A DNA stretch of 64,000 nt from assembly GCA_950295325.1 (NCBI GenBank), contig OX485805.1:49934758-49998757 (forward strand), in the 5' to 3' direction. Positions 23,265-35,253 of this stretch are shown one piece after another. The position numbers and the translations under genes are program-made. The notes under the pieces were generated by a model that was not told the DNA's origin, ran no database searches, and was given only the letters and a program-made list of their open reading frames with translations. How positions within the stretch are numbered: position 1 is the first letter of the stretch; the number at the start of each line of letters is the position of its first letter. This stretch comes from Polytrichum commune. Taxonomy: Eukaryota; Streptophyta; Polytrichopsida; Polytrichales; Polytrichaceae.

Positions 23265-24300
23265 CGAGCTGGGGCGAACCATCTTGTATACCTAGTTCCT
23301 TGGAGGCAAAGGTTTAAGATTTAGGGTGTAGTGAACAAAAGGGTTGGGGCGTACCAACCCGCACACTAGTTCCTTGGAGGCAAGGGTTTAGGATTTAGGG
23401 TGTAGTGGACAGAAGGGCTGGGGCGAACCAACCCGTACACTAGTTCCTTGGAGGCAAGGGTTTAGAGTGTAGTGGACAAAAGGGTTGGGGCGAACCAACC
23501 TGTACATTAGTTCCTTGGAGGCAAGGGTTTAGGGTTTAGGGTGTAGTGGACAAAAGGGCTGGGGCGAACCAACCCATATACTAGTTCCTTGGAGGCAAGG
23601 GTTTAAGATTTAGGGTGTAGTGGACAAAAGAGTTGGGGTGAACCAACCCGTACACTAGTTCCTTGGAGGCAAGGGTTTAAGGTTCAGGGTGTAGTGGACA
23701 GAAGGGTTGGGGCGAACCGACCCGTACACTGGTTCTTGGAGGCAAGGGTTTAGGATTTAGGGTGTAGTGGACAAAATGGCTGGGGCGAACCGACCCGTAC
23801 ACTGGTTCCTTGGAGACAAGGGTTTAGAGTGTAGTGGACAAAAGGGTTGGGGCGAACCAACCTGTACACTAGTTCCTTGGAGGCAAGGGTTTAGGGTTTA
23901 GGGTGTAGTGGACAAAAGGGCTGGGGCGAACCAACCCATATACTAGTTCCTTGGAGGCAAGGGTTTAAGATTTAGGGTGTAGTGGACAAAAGAGTTGGGG
24001 CGAACCAACCCATACACTAGTTCCTTGGAGGCAAGGGTTTAGGGTTTAGGGTGTAGTGGACAAAAGGGCTGGGGCGAACCAACCCATATACTAGTTCCTT
24101 GGAGGCAAGGGTTTAAGATTTAGGGTGTAGTGGACAAAAGAGTTGGGGCGAACCAACCCGTACACTAGTTCCTTGGAGGCAAGGGTTTAAGGTTCAGGGT
24201 GTAGTGGACAGAAGGGCTGGGGCGAACCGACCCGTACACTGGTTCCTTGGAGACAAGGGTTTAGGCATCCAACAAGAAACGAGTGTATGGGTTGGTTCGC
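23265..24300 (+). repeat. Minisatellite, ~74-bp monomer with telomere-like motif and higher-order structure
   Basis: Fourteen markers of the type 'ttccttggag' occur at about 23297, 23370, 23444, 23510, 23585, 23659, 23733, 23806, 23872, 23947, 24021, 24095, 24169 and 24243. The spacing is 73-75 bp, except for two 66-bp steps (23444 to 23510 and 23806 to 23872) caused by an ~8-bp deletion. Monomers carry 'ggggcgaaccaaccc' and one or two TTTAGGG units. Variant monomers recur in the same order (23510-23660, 23872-24021, 24021-24169), showing a higher-order arrangement. A short inverted piece ('tgggttggttcgccca') closes the array near 24288. Confidence 0.9.
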
Positions 24301-24621
24301 CCAAATCCCCCTCTACGGTGGTTGTTTCATGAAGTGCACATGTACACATAGAAATTATACTATGTAACATAAAGAAAATTTATTTTGTAGGTGAAGCTTT
24401 CAGACCAACAGGCAGGCATGCAGACTGGTACTATAATGGGAGTTGGGTGCAGGGGAATTATCACCAGCGGTGGGCAATCAGGGGCTTATAGTCAGTGTCG
24501 AATTCAGTGCTGTACTAACTTCCACCCTTTGCAGCTTATTGGGTGGAACCTCACCCTCCACGATGATGCACAAAATTGGATGGCCAACTAGCTACTTGGT
24601 TTTATTTCTACCGGCTCATAA

Positions 24622-25474
24622 GGGCCACTTCACACACGAGCCAAGAGCCGTGACCATGGAATTGTGAGGGCCCAAAAGAAAGTGTCCAAAGGCCGTCCCA
24701 ACACACCCTCCAAACTCATGTAGTGTGGTCACGGACCTTCAAGTGTAGTGTGACCGGGCCCTCAACCAAATGCCATTTCAATGAATTCCTACTTCACACA
24801 TGAGCCACTTCACACACGAGCCAAGAGCCGTGACCATGGAATTGTGGGGGCCCAAAGAAAGTGTCCAAAGGCCGTCCCAACACACCCTCCAAACTCATGT
24901 AGTGTGGTCACGGACCTTCAAGTGTAGTGTGAAGCCATATGTGACCGGGCCCTCAACCAAATGCCATTTCAATGAATTTCCACTTCACACATGAGCCACT
25001 TCACACACGAGTCGTGACCATGAGATTGTGAGGGCCCAAAAGAAAGTGTTCAAAGGCCGTCCCAAGGTCATGTAGTGTGGTCACGGACCCTCAAGTGTAG
25101 TGTGAAGTCCTATGTGACTAGGACCTCAACCAAATGCTATTTCAATGAATTTCTATTCATGCGGGGTCCTCACACATGGTAAAATAGAATAAACCAACGG
25201 TTGTGAGTGTTCGGAGTGCCACGGTCTCCCGCTTTTGTGTCAAGCCTACCTCCAAGAGGTGGTTTTTGAAAATAGTCCAAGTGGCCATGAAACATGACCC
25301 ATTCGATGCCATGTAGGAATCCGTGTAGACTTTGCATCCATCTTGCATTCACATACTCTGTTGGTCCCTCAAGCGTAGTGTGAAGTGAACTTGGACCAGC
25401 TCCGCCTTTTCCACCAATGAGAGTGCTTGAAGTGTAAATGGTCACGGGCTCTCAGTCTCATGTGTGAAGTGGCC
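24622..25474 (-). mobile_element. Family A element, PIF/Harbinger-like MITE, copy 1
   Basis: Begins GGGCCACTTCACACACGAG and ends with the complement (GTGTGAAGTGGCC). It is flanked by TAA at 24619-24621 and 25475-25477, a 3-bp duplication typical of PIF/Harbinger. The terminal ~190 bp is repeated three times at the left (starts at 24622, about 24801 and about 24990). The right part carries the family's internal open frame on the minus strand (25157-25348, overlapping 25170-25445). No transposase was found. Orientation is given by the internal frame. Confidence 0.8.
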
Positions 25475-25694
25475 TAAGATATATGGGTTTTAAATGGATG
25501 CTTTGTTTCTTACTAAGATAACCCACTTTCTCCTAGTAGGTTACGAGACACGTGATTAGCACAAGATGGTTAACAAATCCAAATTGAGGTTGTAGCCGTT
25601 TTCCTCATAATTTACAGAGCACATGTGAATGCCATAGTCATTCTCACAATGGAGATCCTCGAGCTCATTAAATGGTCATATGGGTGGTCCCCCA

Positions 25695-25930
25695 AGTTAT
25701 GTTGATTGTTGAACTTAGAATAGTTAAATCATATTTTTTTTAGCATGCAGTCCAGTCACTTTTTTAGACATGTGTCTTTTTGGTATGAGTTTTTGAAGCC
25801 ACTCCAGACCACATACCACAGAAATACAAGTGACTTGATCTATAGGTGCCCTATAGATGAATGCATGGTATCAATAATCAACACTAATAAACGTATGAAA
25901 GAACCTACCCAAGGTAGTGATTTGTAATTC
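25695..25930. repeat. Dispersed repeat family B, copy 2
   Basis: Starts near 'ttatgttgattgttgaa' and includes 'gcagtccagtca', 'agacatgtgtctttttggta' and 'gaccacataccac'. It resembles 59985-60110 most closely and the cores at 23100, 32905 and 33625 more distantly. No termini were resolved. Confidence 0.5.
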
Positions 25931-26855
25931 TTAAAATAGATACGGGAATAATGTATTATTATTCCATGATAGTTTGGATGAAATAGTCAAAATAATCCCT
26001 AAATATCAAGGTCAAGTTTGTTTGTTAGGTGAGTTTCCATGTAGGTAGCTTGCCCACTAGATTATAGTGTGAATAAGTACAAACCCTCCCAAATGTAGAG
26101 GGAATGTAGTGGGGTAGGGTTCGTATGTGCCAACGAGCTCTTCTCCCATCTTTTCAGATTTGGGCCCATCTACTAACCTCTCCCTGCAAGTTAAAACCTC
26201 CTTCTCCTCCTAAAAGCGATCTTTCAATCCTTCGGTGACCAACACTTGTAGGTCAAAGATTCTTTAGTGAGGGCATGGACCTCTAGCGGCCCGTGTCCAC
26301 GACCCTCCACATTATAGCGGACATTGGACCCATCCATCCACAAATCCCTAGTCCAACGTCCGATAAAAAAAAAAAAAAAAAAACAAGGAACGTCAATGTT
26401 TTTACACTGATATGTGGTGTCCGTTCACCGCCTCCTTCCCATGCCCAATGTGAGATGTACTACCCACACGGGCAACCCCGTAATAGAAGATATGTTAATG
26501 AAATGCCTTGCCTTGAACATAGAGCAAGCAAAAAGGATTGGAACTTGTTTTTGTTGTAAAATAGAATATAAATGGAGAGAAGTTAGTAACCACAACAATG
26601 AACGGGGAGAAGCGACCACTAGTTACAAATGAACTAGCAGAGTTTGAGAAATAAGCGGTTCAAGTATCAAGACTTTAGGAAATCTAGCGATCATTTTAGA
26701 GGGATTTATAGATTATTATACCTCAAACTAATAAAGGAAAACCAAAGGATGTCAACATGTAACCAGTTCGACTTGGAAACACTACTAGGATCTCGACCGA
26801 TAATAGCAATTTTTTTGAGAAGAATCGGTTTCTCTTGTGCACTGTCCATATAGTT
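25931..26855. other. No gene recognised
   Basis: Contains a poly-A run at about 26365-26382. The frames at 26293-26559, 26414-26632 and 26425-26619 overlap each other and have no family resemblance. No repeat termini were identified. Confidence 0.45.
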
Positions 26856-27319
26856 TCACCAACACTAATTGTAAACTTAACATTATTTTTCATTCGTCGT
26901 AAAAGATTTTGGGTGCTCTAGACTTATAATGTTGCAATTATTGACACTTACTAAGTGGATTTTTCATCCGGATTTCAATCATCCGTGACACTATTTCATT
27001 ACAAACATGTTAGGATGCAGAATATACGAAGCTTTGTTTCAATAATTGACATGGATTTCATCAAATTTCAATCATCCGAGATAATATGGTTCACCGGTTC
27101 CACCGAATACTCTATTGATGTCAAGACATAGGTGTGATGTCCTTATTGGACTCAGGCCCCCCATTTGTTCATGATACGCTTTGTTCACACTTCGTTTTTT
27201 TAGGTCATTGTCATTTTTATTGTTAAATTACATAATGTATTCATAAGAATTGTCATAAGAAAAGTTACCACAGTGACATAAAATATCATATGACACTAGA
27301 TACAATATTTAGTGTAGTG
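26856..27319 (-). mobile_element. Family C MITE, copy in reverse orientation
   Basis: Ends at 27319 with 'atatttagtgtagtg', the complement of the CACTACACTAAATAT terminus. The interior ('gttaccacagtgacataaaat', 'tcatccg', 'ggatttcatcaaatttcaat') is the reverse complement of blocks in 33236-33613 and 55426-55690. The opposite end is weak and may be truncated. Confidence 0.6.
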
Positions 27320-28102
27320 GTAATGAGTCAATGTCCAATAGGGCAATAACAAACATAAGCAACATCTAGCGTCTGCACCATAAGGTGTGTGTGGCTTATG
27401 TGGTCACTTGTCTTATATTACAGGATTACATTAAAAGTGTAAGCACACATAAATCGACTAGATTTCGACAATACGCATACCATAAGTGCCTACGTCATTT
27501 GAAGCACAACCTTGGAGTAAACATCCACTACCATCAATGGAACTTGTTGCCGATAATGAAAGGAAGAGCATAACCGCTTTTATGCTACTTCCCAATGGAA
27601 GAAGGAGCATAGACTTATTTTGCAACCACTTTGAGACCGCTTCCACATATTCAACATGAGCCTCACCGGCAAAGTTCAAACTCAAAGCGTGATTTTTTTT
27701 GAATTTAAAGAGAGACTATTTCTTTTACAAGTTGCCTAATAGTTACCCAAATAGGCACACACGAGTGCCTTGTAAACTCATTGAACCTTAAAATGATTCC
27801 TCCTACACAAGCTTCACACAACCACTTTACGGATCATGGAATTTGTGCTTTGACTAGAAAGTGTAGAAAAGTGTGCAAACTTTGCTTGCAAAAGTAGTTT
27901 CACCGACATTCGTCCCCGTTCAAAAAAATGCTTGCATAATGAACTCTTGAGCTCCGTAACCCAATGACCAAGATAGAATGTGGAGTTCGAAAGGGCCCAC
28001 GATACCTTACGTCATGCCACTTTTTCACGAATGTCACTTAAATAGTGAACGAGGACAACCAATTTGTATTTCCAAATTCCCGCTTCAAAATCAACCCTCT
28101 AA
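27320..28102. other. No gene recognised
   Basis: AT-rich spacer with short unsupported frames on both strands. No RNA gene or repeat terminus seen. Confidence 0.45.
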
Positions 28103-28479
28103 GGGCCACTTCACACACAAGCCAAGAGCCGTGACCATGAAATTGTGAGAGCCCAAAAGAAAGTGTCCAAAAGCCGTCCCACCACACCTCCAAAATCATG
28201 TAGTGTGGTCATGGACCCTCAAGTGTAGTGTGAAGTCATATGTGACCGGGCCCTCAACCAAATGCTATTTCAATGAATTTTTATTCATGCAGGTCCTCAC
28301 ACATGATAAAATAGAATAAACCAACAGTTGCGAGCATTTGGAGTGCTATGGTCTTCCAATTTTGTGTTAGGCCTACCTCCAAGAGATGGTTTTTGAAAAT
28401 AGTCCAAGTGACCATGAAACATGATCCATTTGATGTCATGTAGGAATCCATGTAGGGTTGCATCCATCTTGCATTCACA
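28103..28479 (-). mobile_element. Family A element, copy 2 (truncated)
   Basis: Starts GGGCCACTTCACACAC after a TAA at 28100-28102 and follows copy 1 through the 'aagccgtccca' and 'tcatgtagtgtggtca' blocks into the internal frame (minus strand from 28281). It stops near 28479 at 'gcattcaca', where full copies continue to the second terminus. The internal frame then fuses with unrelated flanking sequence. Confidence 0.75.
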
Positions 28480-29595
28480 AGGGAATGTTGATATTTCATA
28501 TTAGCCTCAACGTTCATGGGGTTTATCACTTTTTCATTGGCATTTTTCTCAATCAACCACTTGATTAATGAACCCATCTTCATAATGATGAACATATAAA
28601 ACTTGAAGTGATAATATTTGTGATTCGTAATTGCACATTGAATGATGAGATAACTTTAGATGAGCCAATCCAACAATTGTAATTATATCTAGTGTTGGAA
28701 CTACCACATGTTAAGGCCACATACCTTAAGAAAGAGTTACCACATAAGGTCCGTAATTATGTTGCTTATGACATTGTTAGTGCTTGTTTCAAATGTGAGT
28801 GCAATGGTGAAAGTTAATTTCAATAAATATATAAATAAAAATAAATAAATAAATACACACACACACATATGTGTGTGTGTGTGTGTATATATATATATAA
28901 GCGCGTAATGTTGAACCAAAATCCAACACTACACACTGTGATTCGTTATGGGACATGAGGTAGATGGTTCTAAGACTTTGAACCCTTCATACATCTACAT
29001 ATGGAAATTAAATGAGGCATACTTTGGTGCATTGGAATCCTTTGTCAAATGCTAAGGATAACCATTTAATATGAACATAATAATAATAATAATAATAATT
29101 TATGTTCTACACTTCGATTTAATTGATAAATCTAGCACTCTCAGTGCATAAAAGGAGAGGGAGGACCCACCTTATGTTTTGTATACATGTGCGTTAGCAA
29201 AGTTGTATTGTGGGGATATTATGTTAGATTTTAGAAGTTATTAAGACAATTGGGTTATAAATTATTAGAATCGAACACATTTTTGGTTACCCTTTGATTA
29301 TTTATCAATCTTAGGGTCCTTGTTTTTGAGCATAATACAATACTTATAAGTAGAGAGGAGAAACAAGTATGACCCTCTAATGTTATTTTGTTTTTGTTTT
29401 CTAGCCTAATTTGGAATTCAATGGGAATATGATAATAGTTGAACTGGAAAACCCCTAAATTGTTTATGTTTGAGTAGGCTATTGTTTTGAGGTATCAAGG
29501 AGTAGTGATTGGCAGGACCATAGTAGTATGATAGAAAGGGACGTATATGCTAAAATTTGCACATCTTAATTGAAGGGTATATAGGCTAGCATGTG

Positions 29596-29640
<45 letters not shown>

Positions 29641-30787
29641 CAAAGGCTTTGATAGTATCCTTGATTTTGTAAAACCCAAACTTTTTGAAGAAGCAATTAA
29701 AACTTATTTTTTTGGTACTAGAGGCATGATGCCCAAGTTGCAAGATCATTGATTGATAATATGAGTAATTGAAGGGCGTCCAAGGTGGTTTTTATGGGTA
29801 GTCAGACTTATATTTCCATTTGTATTCTTTGTGTGATTGATTTGAAATGTTTGGATGAGAGGAAGAATACATTTCTTGCGATACCAAAACTTTGTGAGAG
29901 TCTGAATTGTTTACAATCATACTGAATCGATAATCAAATAGAGTTCTGACCTATGTGAAACACTACCATTGCTTTAATTGTTTAGTGTTTGGAAATCGGA
30001 ATCGCATCCGGGAGGATTGAATTGGATTGCAAGTTGCTTATTTTGTTTGAACAATGAATCTCACATACAATCAAATTTGTTAGTCCATCACGGAGTGGTT
30101 TCTTCGCCTTGAATGTTAGTAGCTTTGATGAAACCAAACCTGGCCACACATGGTAACAATACCTCGCTCCTCAAAGTGGGGTCTAGCTACAAGTGGCTCT
30201 TGATGTAAAGTGGCCTCTAAAACGAGCCACAACCTGATCTTGGTCGGACAACCAACCAACCAACCAACCAGAACTGGCCACGTGTGCAAAACAATACTAG
30301 AACAAAACAACTCTTATGACTACATAGCCGCTTGAGTTTAGAGATATACCTACCGTAGTTGCCAATCACTCGATTTAATCGGTCAAGTTTATCACTCAAG
30401 TTAATTGTAACTTGTACATGAGGTGACTTTGAGAGTAAGGCAAGGGAGAGATCGGGTGACTCAAAGGGACACAAGGAGTACTCTCAAGTTTTCTTACCGC
30501 AAGTAGTGGGCCTCATGATTGCTAAGGGAATTCGGGCTCCACAGAGTTAGCTTCAAATTCATTGCAAAGCAAAGGACTTTGACCCAAATCGAATCGTCAA
30601 CGCACAAAACATGACCAATTGCTGGGTCCAAGTGCAATAATGGGAAGAAATTTGAGCCGTTTTCAGTGGATATTCCTACTTCGTAATTATCAATCGGTTA
30701 ATCATTGAATTGTTTTGATTATTTCTTGCATTTTTTTTTAACTTGGAATAGTGAAATCTTCTAGAGTATGGGTTGATTGATTTCTTA
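28480..30787. other. Intergenic with microsatellites
   Basis: Holds (CA)n/(GT)n with (AT)n at about 28857-28898, (AAT)n at about 29078-29099, (CT)n at about 29599-29637 and a short (CCAA)n at about 30248-30270. The low-complexity frames across these tracts are artefacts. No gene recognised. Confidence 0.5.
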
Positions 30788-31274
30788 GGGCCCTTCACAC
30801 ACGAGACCGAGAGCCCGTGACCATTGCATTTCAAGCACTCTCATTGGTAGAAAAGGCGGAGCCGGTCCAAGTTTGCTTCACACTACGCTTGAGGGACCAA
30901 CGGAGTATGCGAGTGCGAGATGGATGTGAAGTCTACATGGGTTCCTACATGGCATCGAATGGATCGTGTTTCATGGTCACTTGGACTATTTTCAAAAACC
31001 ACTTCTTAGAGGTAGGCCTAACACAAAACCGGCAGACCATGGCACTCCGAACACTCACAACCGTTGATTTATTCTATTTTACCATGTGTGAGGACCTGCG
31101 TGAATAGAAATTCACTGAAATAGCATTTGGTTGAGGGACGGTCACATATGACTTCACACTACACTTGAGGGTCCGTGACCACACTACATGATCTTGGGAC
31201 GGCCTTTGCACACTTTCTTTTGGGCTCTCACAATTTCATGGTCACGGCTCTTGGCTCGTGTGTGACGTGGGCCC
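30788..31274 (+). mobile_element. Family A element, copy 3 (full length, TTA duplication)
   Basis: A 487-bp unit flanked by TTA at 30785-30787 and 31275-31277. It begins GGGCCCTTCACACACGAG and ends with the near complement (GTGTGACGTGGGCCC). The internal frame (30817-31107, 96 codons) is open and aligns with frames in the other copies around the motif SNGSCFMVTWTIFKNH. It contains no transposase, so mobility would depend on a PIF/Harbinger source elsewhere. Confidence 0.8.
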
Positions 31275-31757
31275 TTAGTATCAAATTGAATCGAGAATAT
31301 GGACAACAAAAGCCCCCTCTATCGTTGACTAATGTTATGTAAATATTCAATATTTGCAAAACCAAATACTCGAAGATATGAAGAGCATATATTAGATTAA
31401 ATTGCACATGGGGTGGGGTGAGGTGGCACTCTCACACGAGGGATGTGTGTCAAAAATTTTGAGTCCATCCCAAATGTAATTAAAATAATAACCTTGGGAA
31501 CGGGCTCAAAGGGATCGTGGGTGTAGCTTACTTAATAGACAACTGGGTGGGTGTCAGACTTAAGAGTTATTACTACAGAGTCCCATTTGAGCTTCTGAAC
31601 CCTGAAGCCGAAAACGTAAGGTGGAGTCCGGGCCCTCTAAATTTTTTGTCGTTACTTCACTTACACCAATTGCTCCATGTGCACCCAAAGAACCCAAAGC
31701 CTACAATACTCTACCACCGTTTCTAAAGTTAAGGTGCGTGGGCCTCATTTGGGGTTT
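31275..31757. other. No gene recognised
   Basis: Spacer between the family A copy and the satellite. Frames at 31517-31726 and 31621-31860 overlap and lack any recognisable domain; the second runs into the satellite. Confidence 0.45.
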
Positions 31758-32896
31758 TTTCTTCACGCTCTTCGATTTTCTACCTTTAGATTTACACAAC
31801 GACACTTGTGTGGCGTTTGCAAATTTTCTAATGAAGCATCAAACAAAAAAAATTGATTGAGAATCGGACCTTTCCTGATTTAGTTATGGGTAGAATCAAA
31901 AGTGCATGTTTGTTGGTTCTATAACTACATAGATATTAGGTGCTCCTAACTGTGTTCGTTATTGAGTGTGGCGTACATGTTAGCATTTCTTCACGTTCTT
32001 CGAATTCCTACTATTAGATTTACACAACAAAACTTGTGTGACATTAGCAAATTTTCTAATGAAGCATCAAACAAAAAAACTTGATTGAGAATTGTACCTT
32101 TCCTGATTTAGTTATGGGTAGAATCGAAAGTGCATGTTTGTTGGTTCTATAACTACGTACGTATTAGGTGCTCCTAATTGTGTTCGTTATTGAGTGTGGC
32201 GTACGTATTAGCATTTCTTCACGTTCTTCAAATTCCTACTGTTAGATTTACACAACAAAACTTGTGTGACGTTAGCAAATTTTCTAATGAAGCATCAAAC
32301 AAAAAAACTTGATTGAGAATCGGACCTTTCCTGATTTAGTTATGGGTAGAATCGAAAGTGCATGTTTGTTGGTTCTATAACTACGTACGTATTAGGTGCT
32401 CCTAATTGTGTTCGTTATTGAGTGTGGTGTACAGATTAGCATTTCTTCACGTTGTTCGATTTTCTACCTTTAGATTTACACAACGAAACTTGTGTGACGT
32501 TAGCAAATTTTCTAATGAAGCATCAAACAAAAAAAATTGATTGAGAATCGGACCTTTCCTGATTTAGTTACGGGTAGAATCGAAAGTGCATATTTGTTGG
32601 TTTTTTAACTAGATACATATTAGGTGTTCCTAACTGTGTTCGTTATTGAGTGTGGTGTACAGATTAGCATTTCTTCACGTTCTTCGAAATCCTACTGTTA
32701 GATTTACACAACGAAACTTGTGTGACGTTAGCAAATTTTCTAATGAAGCATCAAACAAAAAAAATTGATTGAGAATCGGACCTTTCTTGATTTAGTTATG
32801 GGTAGAATCGAAAGTGCATGTTTGTTGGTTTTTTAAGTAAACACGTATTAGGTGCTCCTAATTGTGTTCGTTATTGAGTGTGGCGTACATATTAGA
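31758..32896 (+). repeat. Satellite, about five ~229-bp monomers
   Basis: Copies of 'ttcttcacgttcttcga' start near 31758, 31987, 32212, 32441 and 32670, so the period is about 225-229 bp. Each monomer also carries 'gatttacacaacgaaact', 'agcaaattttctaatgaagc', 'cctttcctgatttagtta' and 'gtgttcgttattgagtgtg'. The first monomer is the most diverged at its left edge and the inner ones are nearly identical. The array leads directly into a family B core at 32897, and a single related monomer piece lies in family B copy 1 near 22985. Confidence 0.88.
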
Positions 32897-33060
32897 ATTT
32901 GAAGATGTAGTCCAATCTATGTCAAACGTGTGTTCTTTATGGTGTTTGTACTTTGATCCTCACCAAACCTCGCACCACTCACATGCATGTGTTTGATTGA
33001 GAAAAGTAACCAGATAACACCTACATACTTAATGCGAGTATTAAGTGGCTTGGTTCTTCT
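32897..33060. repeat. Dispersed repeat family B, copy 3
   Basis: Family B core: 'gtagtccaatctatgtcaaa', 'tttgatcctcacc', 'tttgattgagaaaagtaacc' and 'taacacctacatac'. It is contiguous with the satellite on its left. A diverged extra copy of the satellite start may follow at about 33055-33140. Confidence 0.55.
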
Positions 33061-33235
33061 TGTTCTCCACTTTCTATTGATCAATTTTACCTCTTGAAGT
33101 TTATAGTCCGTTAGTAACGTAATAATGATGAAACATGAACAAAATTTAAATTGAAAATTGGACCTCACTTTATCTACTTTTGGTTATCGGAAGTTCAAGT
33201 ATGTTGAAAGATTGTGTTGAGTATTGAGTGAAGAG

Positions 33236-33613
33236 TACACTAAATATGATATTTAGTGTCATATGGTATTTTATGTCACCGTGGTACCTTTTCGGATGAT
33301 GCTTCTTGTGAATAAGTGAACAAACACTGCCATGGATGATGGATGAGTTCATCCATTGGCCAGAACCCTACCTTCTCTTGTCAGCAACTTGTGATGAAAT
33401 ATTGTCATGCATGATTGAAATTTGGATGAAAAATCACTTGGTAAGTGACAGTAATTGCAACACTTTAAATCCATAATCCCCCCAAATATCCTACAAGGAA
33501 TGACAAATAATGTTGGGTTAACATTTAGTGTTGGTGATACTATACCATGGTTTACAATTAGTATTGAGCAAGACGATTAGAAGTGGTGACACTAGATATC
33601 ATATTTAGTGTAG
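33236..33613 (+). mobile_element. Family C MITE, copy 2
   Basis: About 378 bp. The left end 'tacactaaatatgatattta' is inverted at the right ('gatatcatatttagtgtagt'). It has the interior blocks shared by family C ('tatttagtgtcatatggta', 'ttttatgtcaccgtgg', 'tggatgaaaaatcact'). It sits between two family B cores, which suggests insertion into a family B unit. Confidence 0.65.
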
Positions 33614-33760
33614 TTGATAAGATTTGAAGATACAGTCCAATCTCTTTAAAATATGTGTCCTTATGGTGTATATTATTTGATCCTCACCTAAGTACAACAT
33701 AGTTGATATACATGTGTGTGATTAAGAAAGGTGACCGAATAACACCCGCATACCCTATAC
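33614..33760. repeat. Dispersed repeat family B, copy 4
   Basis: Core blocks 'cagtccaatctctttaaaa', 'tatgtgtccttatggtgta', 'tttgatcctcacc', 'gattaagaaaggtgacc' and 'aataacacccgcatac'. It directly follows the family C element. Confidence 0.55.
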
Positions 33761-34130
33761 ACTATGGCCAAGGGCCATGACCATGATATTGGGAGGGCCC
33801 TTGTGACTGACATGAAGGCCGTACCATTGAAATTGGATTTAATGTGGTCATGGACTCTCAAGTATAGTATAAAGACATACGCGACGAGCATGGCTCTCAC
33901 TCTCACAACCCTTGATATATTATTTTATTTTATTTTATTTCCCCCGTGTAGAAGAGTCTACATGAATAAGATGACCATGAGATAACATTCAATTGAAGTG
34001 TCATGGGTTTCCTAGTTTTGTGTTATAAGTCTCCAGGAAATTTTGATAGACCATTATCCTTGTATGTCATGTAGGTCTTTCATCCATTCAAAATCCCTTG
34101 GTCCCTTGGGCCCTCAAGCTCTAGTGAGAG
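33761..34130. mobile_element. Family A element, diverged copy
   Basis: Blocks correspond in order to family A ('aagggccatgaccatgat', 'aatgtggtcatggac', 'ctcaagtatagtataaag', 'atgtcatgtaggt', 'ttggtccctt'), but with many substitutions. Clear terminal repeats and a target duplication are missing. The internal frame is broken. Confidence 0.5.
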
Positions 34131-35245
34131 GTGAAGTGGGATGGTTTTGGCATTTTTTCAACAACAAGAGCTTTTCGATCTCAATGCTCAAATGCCCTCA
34201 AGCTCTACCATATAAGTGCCCCTAATATCTTCGATTGTCAAGATATTGCAACACCATGGCACTTACGACACTACTTATTTTTCTCCAAAACGAAAATGCC
34301 ATGTGTCACACAAGCATTGACATATCCATGGCAAAGTTGATGTGGCACAAAGTTTAGTTCCAATTTGACTTTAAATATGCAAAAAAACAAAAATTGGGCA
34401 AGTTCAACTTCAAGTATGTGACATGTCCAAGTACCGATGGAGTCGGTTCATGCATTATTGTCACATATGGCCATGTTTATATCTCCTAGTTGTAATAGGT
34501 TGTGCTACATGTAAGTTCAATTGCATAGAGAATGTAGAGTTTGATTCTTGTTGGCACTCATACAAATTTCGATGTAGACCCTATAATAAAGCCACCCGTG
34601 GTCTTATAAGGGTTTAAAAATGGATCACATGGAGGTGGGTCAAGATGGAGAAATAACTTGTCCCTTTGACCCATGAATAGTGAACACCTCTATTGAACTT
34701 GGAAGTACGCCTTATAAGCTAGTGTGCCTCAATTAGATGCATATTGGTACGTATAATGGCACACCTTAATTAGTACAATGTTTTTTTCAAGCTAAAAAAA
34801 CATACATTGTGGAACCTCTAAAGAAGCTCTTAAACCTTCAAATACAAAGGGTGGACTCTCTTCACGTACTTGGACCTCCCTCTTTGGCTAAGTTTGTGCT
34901 CTTGCTAGAATGCATGGTACTTTGATTGCCCTTTTATGGAACACCCTAAGGAATGCGTAATTGGTTTTGAAGCTAAAAAAGGTCTTCTTTGAGCTTATGC
35001 GTCTATGTATTTGACTAAAGTACAAGTGTATATTCACCACTTTAAGGGTATTTTCAACTCCTAGTGTCATCGCAACTAATATTGGTCGCGACTACTTTTG
35101 AGTGGGTGTGTCCTCCGGTTATAGGGCCAACTTACTATTTATTTCTCAAGGGCCCCAAGTTGTTCCGAGAGGCTATCTATATAATCTCAAGTTCTAAAAG
35201 GGAGTTCTCGTATTAAATATGACTACACTATTTTCATTCTTGTAG
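34131..35245. other. No gene recognised
   Basis: AT-rich spacer with short frames on both strands, none with recognisable domains. No repeat termini found. Confidence 0.45.
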
Positions 35246-35253
35246 AGGATTTT

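Noticed and set aside
23265-24300. CRISPR-like regular array
   Set aside because: The whole ~74-bp monomer repeats with no unique spacers, and the context is a plant nuclear genome, so it is a minisatellite.
24391-24667. Two plus-strand frames after the minisatellite
   Set aside because: They overlap in different phases and run into the family A element; no domain or splice pattern.
29495-29749. Frame with alternating Arg-Glu
   Set aside because: Produced by the (CT)n microsatellite at about 29599-29637.
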